From DATAOG01 sp963753685 (GTDB taxonomy: Bacteria; Pseudomonadota; Alphaproteobacteria; Geminicoccales; Geminicoccaceae), in contig CAVWDE010000008.1 in the NCBI GenBank assembly GCA_963753685.1, forward strand, positions 62,001-126,000: a DNA stretch of 64,000 nt. The letters are read 5' to 3'. The notes under the pieces are model-generated. The model was not told where the DNA came from, did not search any database, and saw nothing but the letters and a program-made list of their open reading frames with translations. A program made the translations under genes and the position numbers. Shown piece after piece: positions 10,428 through 20,632 of this stretch (position 1 is the first letter of the stretch; the number at the start of each line of letters is the position of its first letter).

Positions 10428-10610
10428 GAACCGCGCGCCACCAAGGGCGAGGTCGGCTCGGGGCAGGGCGCCGATGCCGATGTTGTCGTGAGCGGCGGGT
10501 ATTCGGAACGGGTGGTCGGAATCAGGCGCGTGGAGGGCGCCGTCGGCGCGGGCTCCCGAGCTGCTGCCAGCCGCGACCACCTTCGCCCGCCGCCTGCTCG
10601 GCATCGAGGC

Positions 10611-10817
10611 CTGACCGCGTCGGTCGCGGTGCTGGTCGCGGCCTGCCCGATCTTGGCATCCGGCTACGTGCTCGCCCGCCAGCGGGTCGGCGACCCGGCG
10701 CTGCTGGGTGGCCTGATCACGCTGACGACAATCGCCACGGCGCTGACCATGCGGCTGGTCCTCGCGCGCCTCACCTGCGCCGGCGCCGACCGCCGCCGCC
10801 GTCACTCGACAGCTTAA
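10611..10817 (+). pseudogene. Fragment of an AEC-family (auxin efflux carrier-like) transporter
   Basis: About 60 residues resembling the C-terminal end of AEC-family carriers: VLVAACPILASGYVLAR, then DPALLGGLITLTTIATAL. The AACP-x5-YVLA pattern and following threonine-rich helix fit that family. No N-terminal part is found upstream, so it is a remnant. It lies in the same decaying stretch as the broken binding-protein gene next to it. Confidence 0.4.
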
Positions 10818-10837
10818 GGATCTGCGCCGGCCCCAAG

Positions 10838-11919
10838 TCAAAGCATGCTCAGATCGGGCGTTTCATCTTGCACGTGCTTGCGGTCACCGTCGCCTCGGCC
10901 GGGATCCAAGTTGGTATCCGCGACCTGATGGGCGACGTCGTCGGCAAGGATCGAGAGGTACAGCGGCTGGATCAGCTGGTGATTGTCCTTGCGAAGGTAG
11001 ACCTCGCCGAGCGGCGTCTGCTGCCGCATGCCCTCCAGCGCCCGCGCGACCTTCAACGGGCCGGGCTCGCCAGCCGTATCGAGAGCCCTGGCAAGCATCT
11101 CCATCAACGGCCGTACCTGGGCCGGGCCCCAGTCGACGTCGTACCTTGTCTTGAACGCTGTGGCGTGATCGAGCAGCTCCGTGCTGTCGACGTTCTCGTG
11201 CCATACCGAAACCTGCATCATCCGACCGACGCCCCGCTTTCCGAGGGCGGGCACGGCGTCAGGACCTTATATTAGAGGGTGTACCAGTTGACAGCCAGAC
11301 CGCCCTCGACCCCGGCTCGGATCAGCAGAGCGCGGTCATCGCCCCAGTCGCCGGTGATCACGCTGTCGGCGCCCGCAGACTTGATCTTGGCGACGTACGG
11401 TGCGAAGTCCTGATCTTCTGAAGGGGTGGAGCTCGTCGCCGACGATCTCCATGCTCGGCGCCTTTGCCCGCAACTGCTTTCGCGCCGCCGCGGCCACCGA
11501 GTGGCCGAAGGAGTAGTCCTGGTCGATCAGGAAGATCGTTTTCAATTCGGCCCTGGTTGTCCACCATGTAGGTCGTGATCGCTGCCATTTTCATGTCGAC
11601 GTCGGCGTCGAAGCGGAAGTGCCAAAAGTTGCATTCATCGTTGGTCAACGCCGGATCGATGGCACCAAAGTTCGGGTCGAGGATGCGGTGGCCCGGATCC
11701 GCTTGGTTGTGCTCGGCGACGGCTTTGATCAGCGCCAGCGCGATTTGGGGGCCGGGACCCTCCTTGGTGTGAAGGTGACGAGCTCGAGCCCGCCTCCCAC
11801 TCGATCCTGAGATCGGCTGCCAGCGCGGATGCCGGCGCCGCGAGCAGCGCGGCGAGGCCAAGCGTCGTCAGGCCAAGCACACGGGAAAGCTGCTGTCGGC
11901 GCGATTTCGAAGTCATCAT
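10838..11919 (-). pseudogene. Broken branched-chain amino-acid ABC transporter binding protein (LivK-like)
   Basis: Pieces of one periplasmic binding protein lie in different minus-strand frames. A signal peptide is at about 11919-11820 (LSRVLGLTTLGLAALLAAPASALA). A segment with IALALIKAVAEHN and NECNFWHFRFDADVDMKMAA-type sequence follows, then TIFLIDQDYSFGHSVAAAARK, then FAPYVAKIKSAGADSVITGD, then RPLMEMLARALDTAG near the end. Frame changes fall near 11545, 11420 and 11270, where a TAA also interrupts, and the part after the signal peptide is shorter than in intact family members. Lesions of both signs plus a deletion indicate true decay. No liv permease or ATPase genes accompany it. Confidence 0.75.
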
Positions 11920-12335
11920 CTGTCGCCTCCTTGAAATGTCGTGCAGCCCGATCGCTGCGCGAGGCGCTCTGTCTGTCAATGTCGGGGCGGCTGCCAGCGA
12001 TGCAGTCCAGGATTGCCCGGAAAGATCATCCGCCCCGGTATTGCGGCGAGCGACGCTCAGAAACCCGATCGCGCCCGACCGCTGGTCGAGCCAAGGTGAA
12101 GTCCACCTCCGTTCCGCGGATGTTCGCGCTGAAGGTGATCACAAGTCAGCTGCAATTCCCGTTGCGCGAAGGGTGAAAAGGCGGCAGCTGATAACCCAAG
12201 GTGGCCGAACGCCGCATCGAGCCGGTCGTTCAGGTCGTGCTCTCGCGAGCGGCAGCAGGGCAGTTCTGGGGGTGACCCGAGCCGGTGGCGCCTGGTAATG
12301 TTGGACTGCCCGGTGGGACGGGAGAGGGAGTCCGA
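11920..12335. other. Intergenic region without a convincing gene
   Basis: 416 bases between the start of the decayed binding-protein gene and the GMC oxidoreductase. Short frames here lack protein-like composition. The last 20 bases carry the GGAGAGGGAG ribosome-binding site of the downstream gene. Confidence 0.4.
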
Positions 12336-13970
12336 ATGCGCGGAACCAACCACTCGGTGGGCGACCTCGGCAGCTTCGACTATGTGATCGTCGGCGCCGG
12401 CACGGCTGGCTGCGTGCTAGCCAACCGCCTGTCGGCCGATCCTGCGGTCTCGGTCCTGCTCCTGGAGGCGGGCGGCAAGGACAGCTATCCCTGGATCCAC
12501 ATCCCCGTAGGCTATCTCTACACCCAGAACAACCCGCGCACCGACTGGTGCTTCAAGACCGAGGCGGAAGCCGGCCTCGGCGGGCGCGTGCTCAACTACC
12601 CGCGCGGCCGGGTGCTGGGCGGCTGCTCCTCGATCAACGGCATGATCTACATGCGCGGTCAGGCCGCGGACTACGACCAGTGGCGCCAGCTGGGCAACCG
12701 CGGCTGGGGCTGGGACGACGTGCTGCCCTACTTCAAGAAGTCAGAGGACCATGTCCACGGGCCGGACGAGATGCATGGCGCCGGCGGCGAGTGGCGGGTC
12801 GAGGAGATGCGTCTGAGGTGGGAGATCCTGGATGCGTTCCGGGACGCGGCGGCCGAGGTCGGCATTCCCCGGACCGACGATTTCAACCGGGGCAACAACG
12901 AGGGCTGCGGCTATTTCCAGGTCAACCAGAAGCGCGGCGTGCGCTGGAGCACGGCCAAGGCGTTCCTGAGGCCGGCGCGTGCCCGACCGAACCTCGAGGT
13001 GCTGACCCGCGCCCAGGCGACCCGGATCGCGTTCGACGGCCGCCGCGCCGCAGGCCTCCATGTCCGCCGCGACGGCCGTGATGCCTACGCCTCGGTCAAG
13101 GGCGAGCTGATCCTCGCCGCCGGCTCAATCGGCTCGCCGCAGCTCCTGCAGCTCTCGGGGGTCGGCCCGGACGAGCCGCTGCAGGAGGCCGGCATCCAGC
13201 CCGTGCATGCCCTGGAGGGCGTGGGCGCGAACCTCCAGGACCATCTCCAGCTGCGCCTGATCTACAAGGTGCAGGGCACGCGCACGCTCAACGAGCAGGC
13301 GAGCCGCCTGCTCGCGCGCGGCTGGATGGGGGTGGAGTACTTCCTGTTCCGGCGTGGGCCGCTGACCATGGCGCCCTCGCAGCTCGGCGCCTTCGCGCGC
13401 TCCGATCCAGCGCGCGCGACGCCGAACCTCCAGTATCACATCCAGCCGCTCTCGCTGGACAGGTTCGGCGAACCGCTGCATCCCTTCCCGGCGTTCACCG
13501 CCTCGGTCTGCAACCTCCGCCCGGAGAGCCGCGGCGAGGTCCGGATCAGGAGTCCGGAACCCGGTGTGCCGCCCGCGATCCGGCCGAACTATCTCGCGAC
13601 CGAGGGCGATCGGATGGTCGCCGCGGACGCGATCCGCCTGACCCGGCGGATCTGCGCCGCGCGCGCGCTCGCCCGGTTCCAGCCGGACGAGCTCAAACCC
13701 GGGGCCGGATTCCACAGCGATCAGGAGCTTGCAGAGGCGGCGAGCGTGATTGGCACGACCATCTTCCATCCGGTCGGCACCTGCAAGATGGGCGCGGATC
13801 CCGGCGCCGTGGTCGACGATCGACTGCGGGTGCACGGTCTCGCCGGCGTGCGGGTGGTCGATGCCTCGATCATGCCGACCATCACGTCGGGCAACACCAA
13901 CGCCCCGGTGATCATGATCGCCGAGAAGGCGGCCGACATGATCAGAGAGGACCGCCGAGGTCACCCTTAG
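12336..13970 (+). CDS. GMC-family FAD-dependent oxidoreductase (choline/alcohol dehydrogenase-like)
   Basis: 544 residues, a full-length glucose-methanol-choline oxidoreductase oxidising an alcohol with FAD. The N-terminal dinucleotide fold is DYVIVGAGTAGCVLANRLS (about 13-31). GMC signature 1 is GRVLGGCSSINGMIYMRG (about 91-108). The C-terminal catalytic region has the His of TIFHPVGTCKMG and the second of NTNAPVIMIAEK. No signal peptide is seen. The ATG at 12336 is preferred over an upstream in-frame codon because GGAGAGGGAG precedes it. No betaine aldehyde dehydrogenase or betI is adjacent, so choline as the substrate is not supported; an aliphatic alcohol is as likely. Confidence 0.88.
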   Translation: MRGTNHSVGDLGSFDYVIVGAGTAGCVLANRLSADPAVSVLLLEAGGKDSYPWIHIPVGYLYTQNNPRTDWCFKTEAEAGLGGRVLNYPRGRVLGGCSSINGMIYMRGQAADYDQWRQLGNRGWGWDDVLPYFKKSEDHVHGPDEMHGAGGEWRVEEMRLRWEILDAFRDAAAEVGIPRTDDFNRGNNEGCGYFQVNQKRGVRWSTAKAFLRPARARPNLEVLTRAQATRIAFDGRRAAGLHVRRDGRDAYASVKGELILAAGSIGSPQLLQLSGVGPDEPLQEAGIQPVHALEGVGANLQDHLQLRLIYKVQGTRTLNEQASRLLARGWMGVEYFLFRRGPLTMAPSQLGAFARSDPARATPNLQYHIQPLSLDRFGEPLHPFPAFTASVCNLRPESRGEVRIRSPEPGVPPAIRPNYLATEGDRMVAADAIRLTRRICAARALARFQPDELKPGAGFHSDQELAEAASVIGTTIFHPVGTCKMGADPGAVVDDRLRVHGLAGVRVVDASIMPTITSGNTNAPVIMIAEKAADMIREDRRGHP

Positions 13971-14068
13971 GCGGATTCGCCGGGTTGCATCCACCCACCC
14001 GACGCACATCTTGTAGTCCGGACCGGGTGGCGCGACCGGACTACAGCCAGCCGAGTGGAGAACCCGTC

Positions 14069-14716
14069 ATGGACCTTGCCCCGACATCTGCGCGCTTGCC
14101 GGGCGCGTCGTTCGCCATCCTCCTGCTCGCCGCCCTGCTCGGCGCGAGCGCTCCGGCCCCGGCGCTTGCCCAAGCGAGCCAGGCGACACCGAGCCAGGCA
14201 ACGCCGAGCCAGGCGCCGGCCGGCCAGGCGCCGAAGGGCGCAGCCCCAACTCCGGCGCCAGAGGGCGCCGGCCCTGGCGCCCGGGACGGTCAGGTGTTCC
14301 AGGATTGGACCCTCCATTGCGAGGTGTTCGGCAAAGGCAAGCCCGAAATGTGCGAGATGCGTCAGCGGATCGTCGACCAGAAGGGCAACCGCGTGATGCT
14401 CGCCGTGGTCGGGCGGGTGCCCACCCTCGACTCGCCAGGCATGCTGGTGCTGCTGCCCCTCGGGATCGCCCTGCCGCCCGGCGCGTCCCTCAAGATCGAC
14501 GACAGCGAGCCGCAGAAGGTCGATATCGCGCGTTGCGAGAAGGAGGGTTGCCGGGTCGAGGTGCTGCTCAAGCCCGATCTCCTGGCCCGGTTGAAGGCGG
14601 GAACCAAGGCGATCGTCGGCTTCCACGTCTTCGATCAGCACGGCAAGCAGCCGCAGGTCGGCGTCCCGATCTCCCTGCTCGGCTTCTCCGCCGCGCTCGC
14701 CGAAGTGATGAAGTAG
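14069..14716 (+). CDS. Invasion-associated locus B (IalB) family secreted protein
   Basis: 215 residues. A signal peptide (PGASFAILLLAALLGASAP, cleavage probably after ALA) is followed by a low-complexity linker with repeated SQATP/SQAP units and Pro/Ala (about 38-70). The conserved IalB domain follows: FQDWTLHCEVFGKGKPEMCE, with further cysteines in IARCEKEGCRVEV. Paired cysteines suggest disulfides in the periplasm. IalB proteins are common in alphaproteobacteria; the name comes from Bartonella, and a general envelope role is likely here. Length and domain fit. An upstream in-frame ATG at 13985 would add 28 residues without signal character. Confidence 0.82.
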   Translation: MDLAPTSARLPGASFAILLLAALLGASAPAPALAQASQATPSQATPSQAPAGQAPKGAAPTPAPEGAGPGARDGQVFQDWTLHCEVFGKGKPEMCEMRQRIVDQKGNRVMLAVVGRVPTLDSPGMLVLLPLGIALPPGASLKIDDSEPQKVDIARCEKEGCRVEVLLKPDLLARLKAGTKAIVGFHVFDQHGKQPQVGVPISLLGFSAALAEVMK

Positions 14717-14841
14717 CGGCAGCGGCCGAGGGTCCTCATCCCGCTCCCGCGCCGGCTTCACCTCTGGCGGGCGCGCCGGCCGCGCCACCGGCCCGGACGC
14801 GCCGCCTCAAGTGTGAAGATCGGGACTTTCTGCGCTTGCGA

Positions 14842-15825
14842 CTACAACCCCTCGAACAGCGCCGTGGTGATATAGCGCTCGGCGAACGAGGGGATGATCA
14901 CGACCATCAGCTTGCCGGCCATGTCGGGCCGGCTGGCGACCGCGAGGCCGGCAGCCAGCGCGGCGCCGGAGGAGATCCCGGCGGGGATGCCCTCGAGCCT
15001 TGCGAGTTCGCGCGCGAACGCGAACGCCTGGTCGTTGCCGACCTTGACGATCTCGTCGATCTGGCTGACATCGAGGACCGCCGGGATGAAGCCCGCGCCG
15101 ATGCCCTGGATCATGTGCGGTCCGGGCTGGCCGCCCGAGAGCACCGGGCTCGCCTCGGGCTCGACCGCGACCATGCGCAGGCCCGGCCGCCTTGGCTTCA
15201 GGACCTGGCCGCAGCCGGTCAGCGTGCCGCCGGTGCCGACGCCGGAGACGATGCAGTCGACCCGGCCGCCGGTATCGGCCCAGATCTCCTCGGCGGTGGT
15301 CCGGCGGTGGATCTCGGGATTGGCGGGATTGGTGAACTGGCTCGGCATGACCGCACCGGGGATCGTCGCCAGCAGCTCGTCGGCCTTGGCGAGCGCGCCC
15401 TTCATGCCCAGCTCGCGCGGCGTCAGCTCGATCTCGGCGCCGAGGTAGGCCAGCATCTTGCGGCGCTCGATCGACATCGATTCGGGCATGGTCAGGATCA
15501 GCCGGTAGCCGCGCGCGGCGCACACGAAGGCGAGTGCTATGCCGGTATTGCCCGAGGTCGGCTCGACCAGGACCGCGCCGGAACCGAGCTTGCCCGCTGC
15601 CTCCATCGCCTCGATCATGCTGACCCCGATCCGGTCCTTGACGCTGCCGATCGGATTGAAGAATTCGAGCTTGAGCGTGACGTCGGCGCGCGCGCCGTGC
15701 GCCTTCGCGAGGCGCGGGATGCGCACCAGCGGCGTGTTGCCGATGGTCTCGGCGATGCTGTCGTAGATCCGTCCCCGACCCGGCTTGTCCAGCTTTGCTG
15801 GCCGGTACTCCTGCTCCTGGTTCAT
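14842..15825 (-). CDS. cysK: Cysteine synthase A (O-acetylserine sulfhydrylase)
   Basis: 327 residues, PLP-dependent enzyme making L-cysteine from O-acetylserine and sulfide. The PLP lysine is Lys63 in NPIGSVKDRIG. The substrate loop is EPTSGNTGIAL, and the phosphate-binding glycine loop is SGVGTGGTLTG. The C-terminal ALFEGL is intact. TIGNTPLVRIPRL near the start is a family hallmark. Monocistronic by context: it converges with the IalB gene and is divergent from the small PG-binding gene. Confidence 0.94.
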   Translation of the reverse strand: MNQEQEYRPAKLDKPGRGRIYDSIAETIGNTPLVRIPRLAKAHGARADVTLKLEFFNPIGSVKDRIGVSMIEAMEAAGKLGSGAVLVEPTSGNTGIALAFVCAARGYRLILTMPESMSIERRKMLAYLGAEIELTPRELGMKGALAKADELLATIPGAVMPSQFTNPANPEIHRRTTAEEIWADTGGRVDCIVSGVGTGGTLTGCGQVLKPRRPGLRMVAVEPEASPVLSGGQPGPHMIQGIGAGFIPAVLDVSQIDEIVKVGNDQAFAFARELARLEGIPAGISSGAALAAGLAVASRPDMAGKLMVVIIPSFAERYITTALFEGL

Positions 15826-16007
15826 CTCGATGCTCCTCCGCTGGTCTGGTTGGCCTGCTGCCTATCCGTGGCTTTCCGGCACCAAGCTGGCAAGTAATGC
15901 GCAGGCCGGCCAGGACAAATCGCAGCGCCTCGGTTTGCGGGCGCCCCCGCCGGCGCGTATGGTTGACGATAATCTAACGGCTCGAAGACGCAGGCTGGAG
16001 GACGCCC

Positions 16008-16403
16008 ATGATCAAAGCGCTCGGCTCGCTGGTCGCGCTCGCAGGGCTGGTTGCCCTCAGCGGGCCGTGGGTCAGACCCGCTCAGGCCGGCCCGGCGGGC
16101 CCCGCGTCCACCGGCGCGCCGAGCGAGACCATCGAGAGCACCGACGGCCCGGACCTGGATGAGGCCCCCTCCTATGTCGATCTGGTGGCCGATGCGCAGC
16201 GGCTGTTGAGCCTGCAGGGCTTCGACCCTGGCCCGATCGACGGCCAGCTCGGGCTGCGTACCCGCCAGGCGATCCGCGCCTATCAGGCCGAGGCGCGCTC
16301 GCGCGGCATTCTCGAGGCGTTGAAGGGGCCGGCGACGGCCGGTGCGCCCGAGCGACTGGAACCCGTGCGCGTCGGGCAGGCGGCATCCGCCGCGAGCAAC
16401 TGA
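16008..16403 (+). CDS. Small secreted peptidoglycan-binding-domain protein
   Basis: 131 residues. An N-terminal signal peptide (MIKALGSLVALAGLVALSG, cleavage near PAQA) precedes a single PG_binding_1-type module at about 62-92: VADAQRLLSLQGFDPGPIDG, then GLRTRQAIRAYQAEA. This helical fold binds peptidoglycan and often accompanies hydrolases, but no catalytic domain is present. The C-terminal tail is unstructured. GGAGG precedes the ATG. Confidence 0.75.
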   Translation: MIKALGSLVALAGLVALSGPWVRPAQAGPAGPASTGAPSETIESTDGPDLDEAPSYVDLVADAQRLLSLQGFDPGPIDGQLGLRTRQAIRAYQAEARSRGILEALKGPATAGAPERLEPVRVGQAASAASN

Positions 16404-16427
16404 GCCGGCACCCGGGCAAGCGCGGCC

Positions 16428-17656
16428 TCAGCGCCCGATCTGCCCCATGCCGATCAGCCAGCGCACGATCAGCGGCCCGAGCAGCACGAGCAGCGCGATC
16501 GCGCCGAAGGCGGCGAGCCAGGCCCGCACCACCTGATCGCCGCCCGCGAGGTCGAGGGCGGTGCCGAAGATCACCGGTCCGACGAAGGCGCCGGTGAAGC
16601 CGATGATCGCGTAGAGCGACATCGTGGTGCCCTTGGAGCGGGGCTCGGCCACCTGGATGATGCCGGCCGTCGTGGTCGCCGAATCGGCCGCGATCGCGGC
16701 GCTGTAGGCGAAGGTCAGGGCGACGACCAGGGCGTAGGCGGTGCTCGCGAGCGCGCCGAGGGCGACGCCGAGGGTCGCCGAGCCGATCATCACCCCGATC
16801 GATCACGCGCTGGCGCCCGATGCGCTGGGCGACCTCGTTGCCGGCGATGCTGGCCGGCAGGCCCACGACCGAGGCGAGCGCTGCGATCGTGCCGAGGCTC
16901 CAGTCGAGCCCGAGCGTCGCCGGGTCCTGGAGCGAGCGGCTGAACACCAGGAATGGCACGAGCCAGCTGCTGAACGCGAACACTTCCAGATTGTGCAGGC
17001 CGTAGATCAGGGCGAAGCCCAGCACCCGCCGGCTGGCGAGGACCGGGCGGAAGTCGAGCAGGCGGGTCTCGAGCCTCGGCGCCGTGCTTCGGCGGGGTCG
17101 GGATCAGGAGGAGCGCCAGCATCAGGCCGGCGAGCGGCCCCGCCGCCACCAGGGCGTAGGTCCAGCGCCAGCCGAGCGCCGCCTCGAGGTCGACCGCGAG
17201 CAGATAGGACAGGCCGGCGCCGAGATAGTAGGTCGCGGTGTAGAACGAGGTGGCGCGGCTCGCGCTGTGGGCCGGCAGAAGGTCGGTCAGGAGCTTCAGG
17301 CCCGGCATGTAGGTGGCGCCGAAGCCGACCCCCTGGAGGAGGCGCCAGAAGCCCGCCGACCAGGCGCCCTGCGCCGCATCAGCGAAGCCGAGGGCGCCGA
17401 GGCCGCCGATCGCGAGGCCGCTCGCGAACACGCGCCTGGCGTCGATCCGGTCGGTCAAGGCCGTGCCGATCGCGACCGCGCCGAGCATGCCGGCGAAGAA
17501 CACGCCGCTGATCCAGCCCGCCTCGGTGTTGCTGATCCCCCAGGCGGCGCGGAACACCGGGATCAGCGAGGGGAAGGTCGAGAGCGGGGCCATGCTCAGG
17601 ACCTCGATGATGCAGGCGAGCCCGATCAGACCTGCCGGCGTCAGCCGCGGTCTCAT
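16428..17656 (-). CDS. MFS transporter (reading frame broken twice by apparent 1-base insertions)
   Basis: The product is a 12-helix major facilitator. It begins MRPRLTPAGLIGLACIIEVL, has the helix 2-3 motif ALTDRIDARRV, and the helix-5 region GATYMPGLKLLTDLLP. The frame is lost at about 17079-17084, continues in another frame through LGFALIYGLHNLEVFAFSSW, is lost again at the C-run 16793-16796, and ends in the frame beginning VMMIGSATLG. Removing one base at each point restores a continuous protein of about 409 residues. It lies 16 bases after dctM and belongs to the aldolase-TRAP operon. I read the breaks as sequencing insertions. Substrate unknown. Confidence 0.7.
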
Positions 17657-17672
17657 GCCTGCAGCCGCGGGA

Positions 17673-18966
17673 TCAGCGGTAGCCGAACCGGCGCGGCAGC
17701 CACAGCACGATCTCGGGCAGCAGCACCATCAGCAGCAGCGCCAGGATCAAGACGAGCAGGAACGGCCAGATCTCGCGGATCATGGCCTGCAGCTTGATGC
17801 CGGTGACGCCGCTGATCACGAACAGCAGCTCGCCATAGGGCGGCGTGATCAGGCCGATCATCATGTTGACGATGATCACGACGCCGAAATGCACGGTGTC
17901 GATGTGCAGCGCCCGGACCGAGGGCATCAGGATCGGCACGATCACCAGCAGCATGAGCAGGGTGTCGACGAAGCAGCCAAGCGCCAGAAACAGAAGGTTG
18001 ATCGCGAGCAGGAAGGCGAGCGGCGGCACCTGGAGGGTGGTGAGCCAGCCGCCAAGCCGCAGTGGCACCTGCTCGGCCGAGACGATGTAGTTGAACAGGA
18101 AGGCGCCGGCGATCACCATGGCGACCACCGCGGTCGAGCGCGCCGAGCCGATCAGCACCTCGACCAGCGCGCTGAGCGAGAGCGCCCGATAGAGGCCCAC
18201 GGCCAGCAGCAGCGCGTAGGCGGCGGCGACCGCGGCCGCCTCGGTCGGCGTGACCGCACCCGAATAGATGCCGCCCAGGAGGATCGCAGGCAGGAGCAGC
18301 GCCGGGAAGGCGTCGCGCAGGATCGGCAGCCGGCGCGCGGGCGCCACCGGCGCCTCGACCGGAAAGTCCCGCCGCCTCGCGATCACCGCGACCGCGATCA
18401 TCAGGCAGAGCGCCATCAGGAGGCCCGGGAGCACGCCGCCGAGGAACAGGTAGCCGACCGAGGTGTTGGCGACCAGGGCGTAGAGCACCATCGGGATCGA
18501 GGGCGGCACGATCGGGCCGATGGTCGCCGAGGCCGCGGTGATGGCACCGGCAAAGCCCGGCTGGTAGCGATCGTCCCGGAGCATCAGCTGGATCATCAGC
18601 TTGCCGGGCCCGGCGGCATCGGCGATCGCACTGCCGCTCATGCCCGAGAAGATCAGGCTCAAGCACGACGTTGACATACGCGAGCCCGCCCCGGATCCGG
18701 CCGACCAGCAGGATCGCGAAGTTGAGCAGCCGGTCGCTGATCGAGCCGACGTTCATGACGTCGGCTGCGAAGATGAAGAGCGGCACCGCCAGCAGGACGA
18801 AGCTCCGGTACATATTGTTCATGATCTGATCGGTGAGCAGGCCGAGGTCCTGGTGGCCGAGCGCCAGGAAGATGATGCCGGATGAGATCATCGCAAAGCC
18901 GATCGGCAGGCCGATCGCGCAAAAGCCGAAGAACAGGCCGAACATCAGGACGAGCGAGGGGCTCAT
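17673..18966 (-). CDS. dctM: TRAP transporter large permease DctM (one apparent 1-base insertion)
   Basis: Large 12-helix permease subunit of a tripartite ATP-independent periplasmic transporter, driven by a Na+ or H+ gradient. N-terminal LMFGLFFGFCAIGLPIGFAM and QIMNNMYRSFVLLAVPLFIF are typical. The frame breaks at 18660-18663, where removal of one A on the plus strand restores VNVVLSLIFSGMSGSAIADA. The rest reads intact, including TIGPIVPPSIPMVLYA and LITPPYGELLFVISGV. Corrected length is about 430, normal for the family. Its ATG overlaps the dctQ stop (ATGA). Confidence 0.85.
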
Positions 18967-19487
18967 CCAAGCTCGTCCCGCCAGCCGCGGCCGAGCAGGC
19001 GCCAGATCCGCAGGCCCGAGCGCAGGATCATCATGACCATGAACAGAAGGAAGCAGGCGAACGCGAGGTCGAACGGGATGTGCAGGACCCAGGTCTTCTC
19101 CCGGCGCATGAAGCTCACGTAGTCGAAGGTGCCGGGCAGCGCGATCAGGAAGGTCGCTGTCAGGATCAGGCTCTGGGCAAGCGCCAGCACGCGACGGCGG
19201 CCCGCAGGTGCTGCGTGATAGAGCAGATCGAACGCGATGTGATCGCGATCCCGCAGCACGAAGGCGCTCGTGAAGAACACGATCCAAACGTAGGCGAGCG
19301 TGCAGAACTCGAGGGTCCAGCCGGCCGGGTTGTCGAGCACATAGCGGGTCACGATCTGGATCAGGAAGGCTGTGAACATGGCGGCGAACATCAGCGCCGC
19401 GATCAGCTCGGCGCCCCGCTTGAGGTGCCGCGACAGACGGCTTTGCGGCCCGGCCATCCGTCCCGGCGACGAGAGGCCCCCGCTCAT
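18963..19487 (-). CDS. dctQ: TRAP transporter small permease DctQ
   Basis: 174 residues with four hydrophobic helices, as for DctQ subunits. Characteristic are the helix-1/2 boundary FLIQIVTRYVLDNPAGWTLE, the following CTLAYVWIVFFTSAFVLRDR, and DHIAFDLLYH. The gene starts at an ATGA overlap with dctP and ends in an ATGA overlap with dctM, so translation of the three is coupled. Confidence 0.9.
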   Translation of the reverse strand: MSGGLSSPGRMAGPQSRLSRHLKRGAELIAALMFAAMFTAFLIQIVTRYVLDNPAGWTLEFCTLAYVWIVFFTSAFVLRDRDHIAFDLLYHAAPAGRRRVLALAQSLILTATFLIALPGTFDYVSFMRREKTWVLHIPFDLAFACFLLFMVMMILRSGLRIWRLLGRGWRDELG

Positions 19488-20500
19488 TCGGCCTTGGTGG
19501 CGTTGATCCGGTCGAGCAGGCCAGGCGTCCAGTCCTTGGAGAAATCGGACTCCAGGTACATCTTCTGGACGCGCTCGCGGAACGCCTCGACGTCGGGGGT
19601 GGCGACCTCGAGGCCCTGCTTCTTGAAGAAGGCGACGTCGTCCTGCTCCTCGAGCAGCACGTTCTGATCGTTGAACTCGGTCGCGGCCCGGGCGGCGTTC
19701 TTGACCCGGATCTGTTGGCCGGGGGTCAGGCCGTCCCAGAACGGCTTGGCGATCGCGAAGAACAGGCTGTCGACCAGGTGATGGGTCAGCACGATCTGCT
19801 CGGTGACCTCGTAGAACTTGGCCGCGCGCACGGTCGGCAAGGGGTTGTCCTGGCCGTCGATCGTGCCGGTCTGAAGTCCCAGATAAACCTCGTTGAAGGC
19901 CATCGGGGTCGGGTTGGCGCCGAGCGCCTTGCCGAGGAACTGCCAGGTGTCGGAGCCCGGCATGCGCAGGTTGACCCCGGCCAGGTCCGCGGGCGTCTCG
20001 ACCTTGCGCTTCTTGCGCAGATTGAGCTCGCGGGTGCCGAGGTAAGAGACGGCGAGGATCTCGATGTCCATGTCGCCCTCGACCTTCTTGAACAGCTCGT
20101 CGCCGATCGGCCCGTAGAACACCGCCTTTTGATGCGGCACGTCGCGCAACAGGTAACCGGCGGTGAAGATCGACCACTCGGGCAGCTGGCGCGCGATGTC
20201 CTGGGCCGAGATCAGGCCGACCTCGAGGTTGCCGCGCTGCATCGCCGCGACCTCGGTGCCCTGGGCGAACAGGGTCGCGTTGAGGTGGATCTGGACGTCG
20301 AACTGGTCCGGCGCCGAGCGCTCCAGCCAGTCCTTGAAGACGTAGAGCATCTGGGCGTTCCACTCCTCGGGCACCGAGGGCGTGGAGATCCGGATCACCT
20401 TCTTCTCCTGGGCCTGGCTGGCGTGGCCAAGGATCGGCAAAGCCAGCGCGAGCGTGCCGAGCGCCAAAAGGAAGCGCCGGTGGATGCCGCGGATCTGCAT
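19484..20500 (-). CDS. dctP: TRAP transporter substrate-binding protein DctP
   Basis: 338 residues. A signal peptide (RRFLLALGTLALALPILGHA) is followed by the mature start VIRISTPSVPEEWN. The conserved binding-pocket region includes LRMPGSDTWQFLGKALGANP with the carboxylate-binding Arg, and the motif LQTGTIDGQDNPLPTV. I chose the ATG at 20500, with GGGAG upstream; an upstream in-frame codon would add 20 non-signal residues. The protein captures an organic acid in the periplasm for DctQM. The neighbouring aldolase suggests a sugar acid or keto acid ligand, which is inference. Confidence 0.9.
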   Translation of the reverse strand: MQIRGIHRRFLLALGTLALALPILGHASQAQEKKVIRISTPSVPEEWNAQMLYVFKDWLERSAPDQFDVQIHLNATLFAQGTEVAAMQRGNLEVGLISAQDIARQLPEWSIFTAGYLLRDVPHQKAVFYGPIGDELFKKVEGDMDIEILAVSYLGTRELNLRKKRKVETPADLAGVNLRMPGSDTWQFLGKALGANPTPMAFNEVYLGLQTGTIDGQDNPLPTVRAAKFYEVTEQIVLTHHLVDSLFFAIAKPFWDGLTPGQQIRVKNAARAATEFNDQNVLLEEQDDVAFFKKQGLEVATPDVEAFRERVQKMYLESDFSKDWTPGLLDRINATKAE

Positions 20501-20632
20501 GGGTCTTGTCTCCCTTGATGGGTCGCTCGTTGGTGGCGCCTCGTTGGTGATCGTCCTCATCGGCGACGGAAGGGATTTAGCGGTCGCCGATCGGCTCCGG
20601 TCAATGGCGAATGCGCGCCGGCGCGGCGCCGG

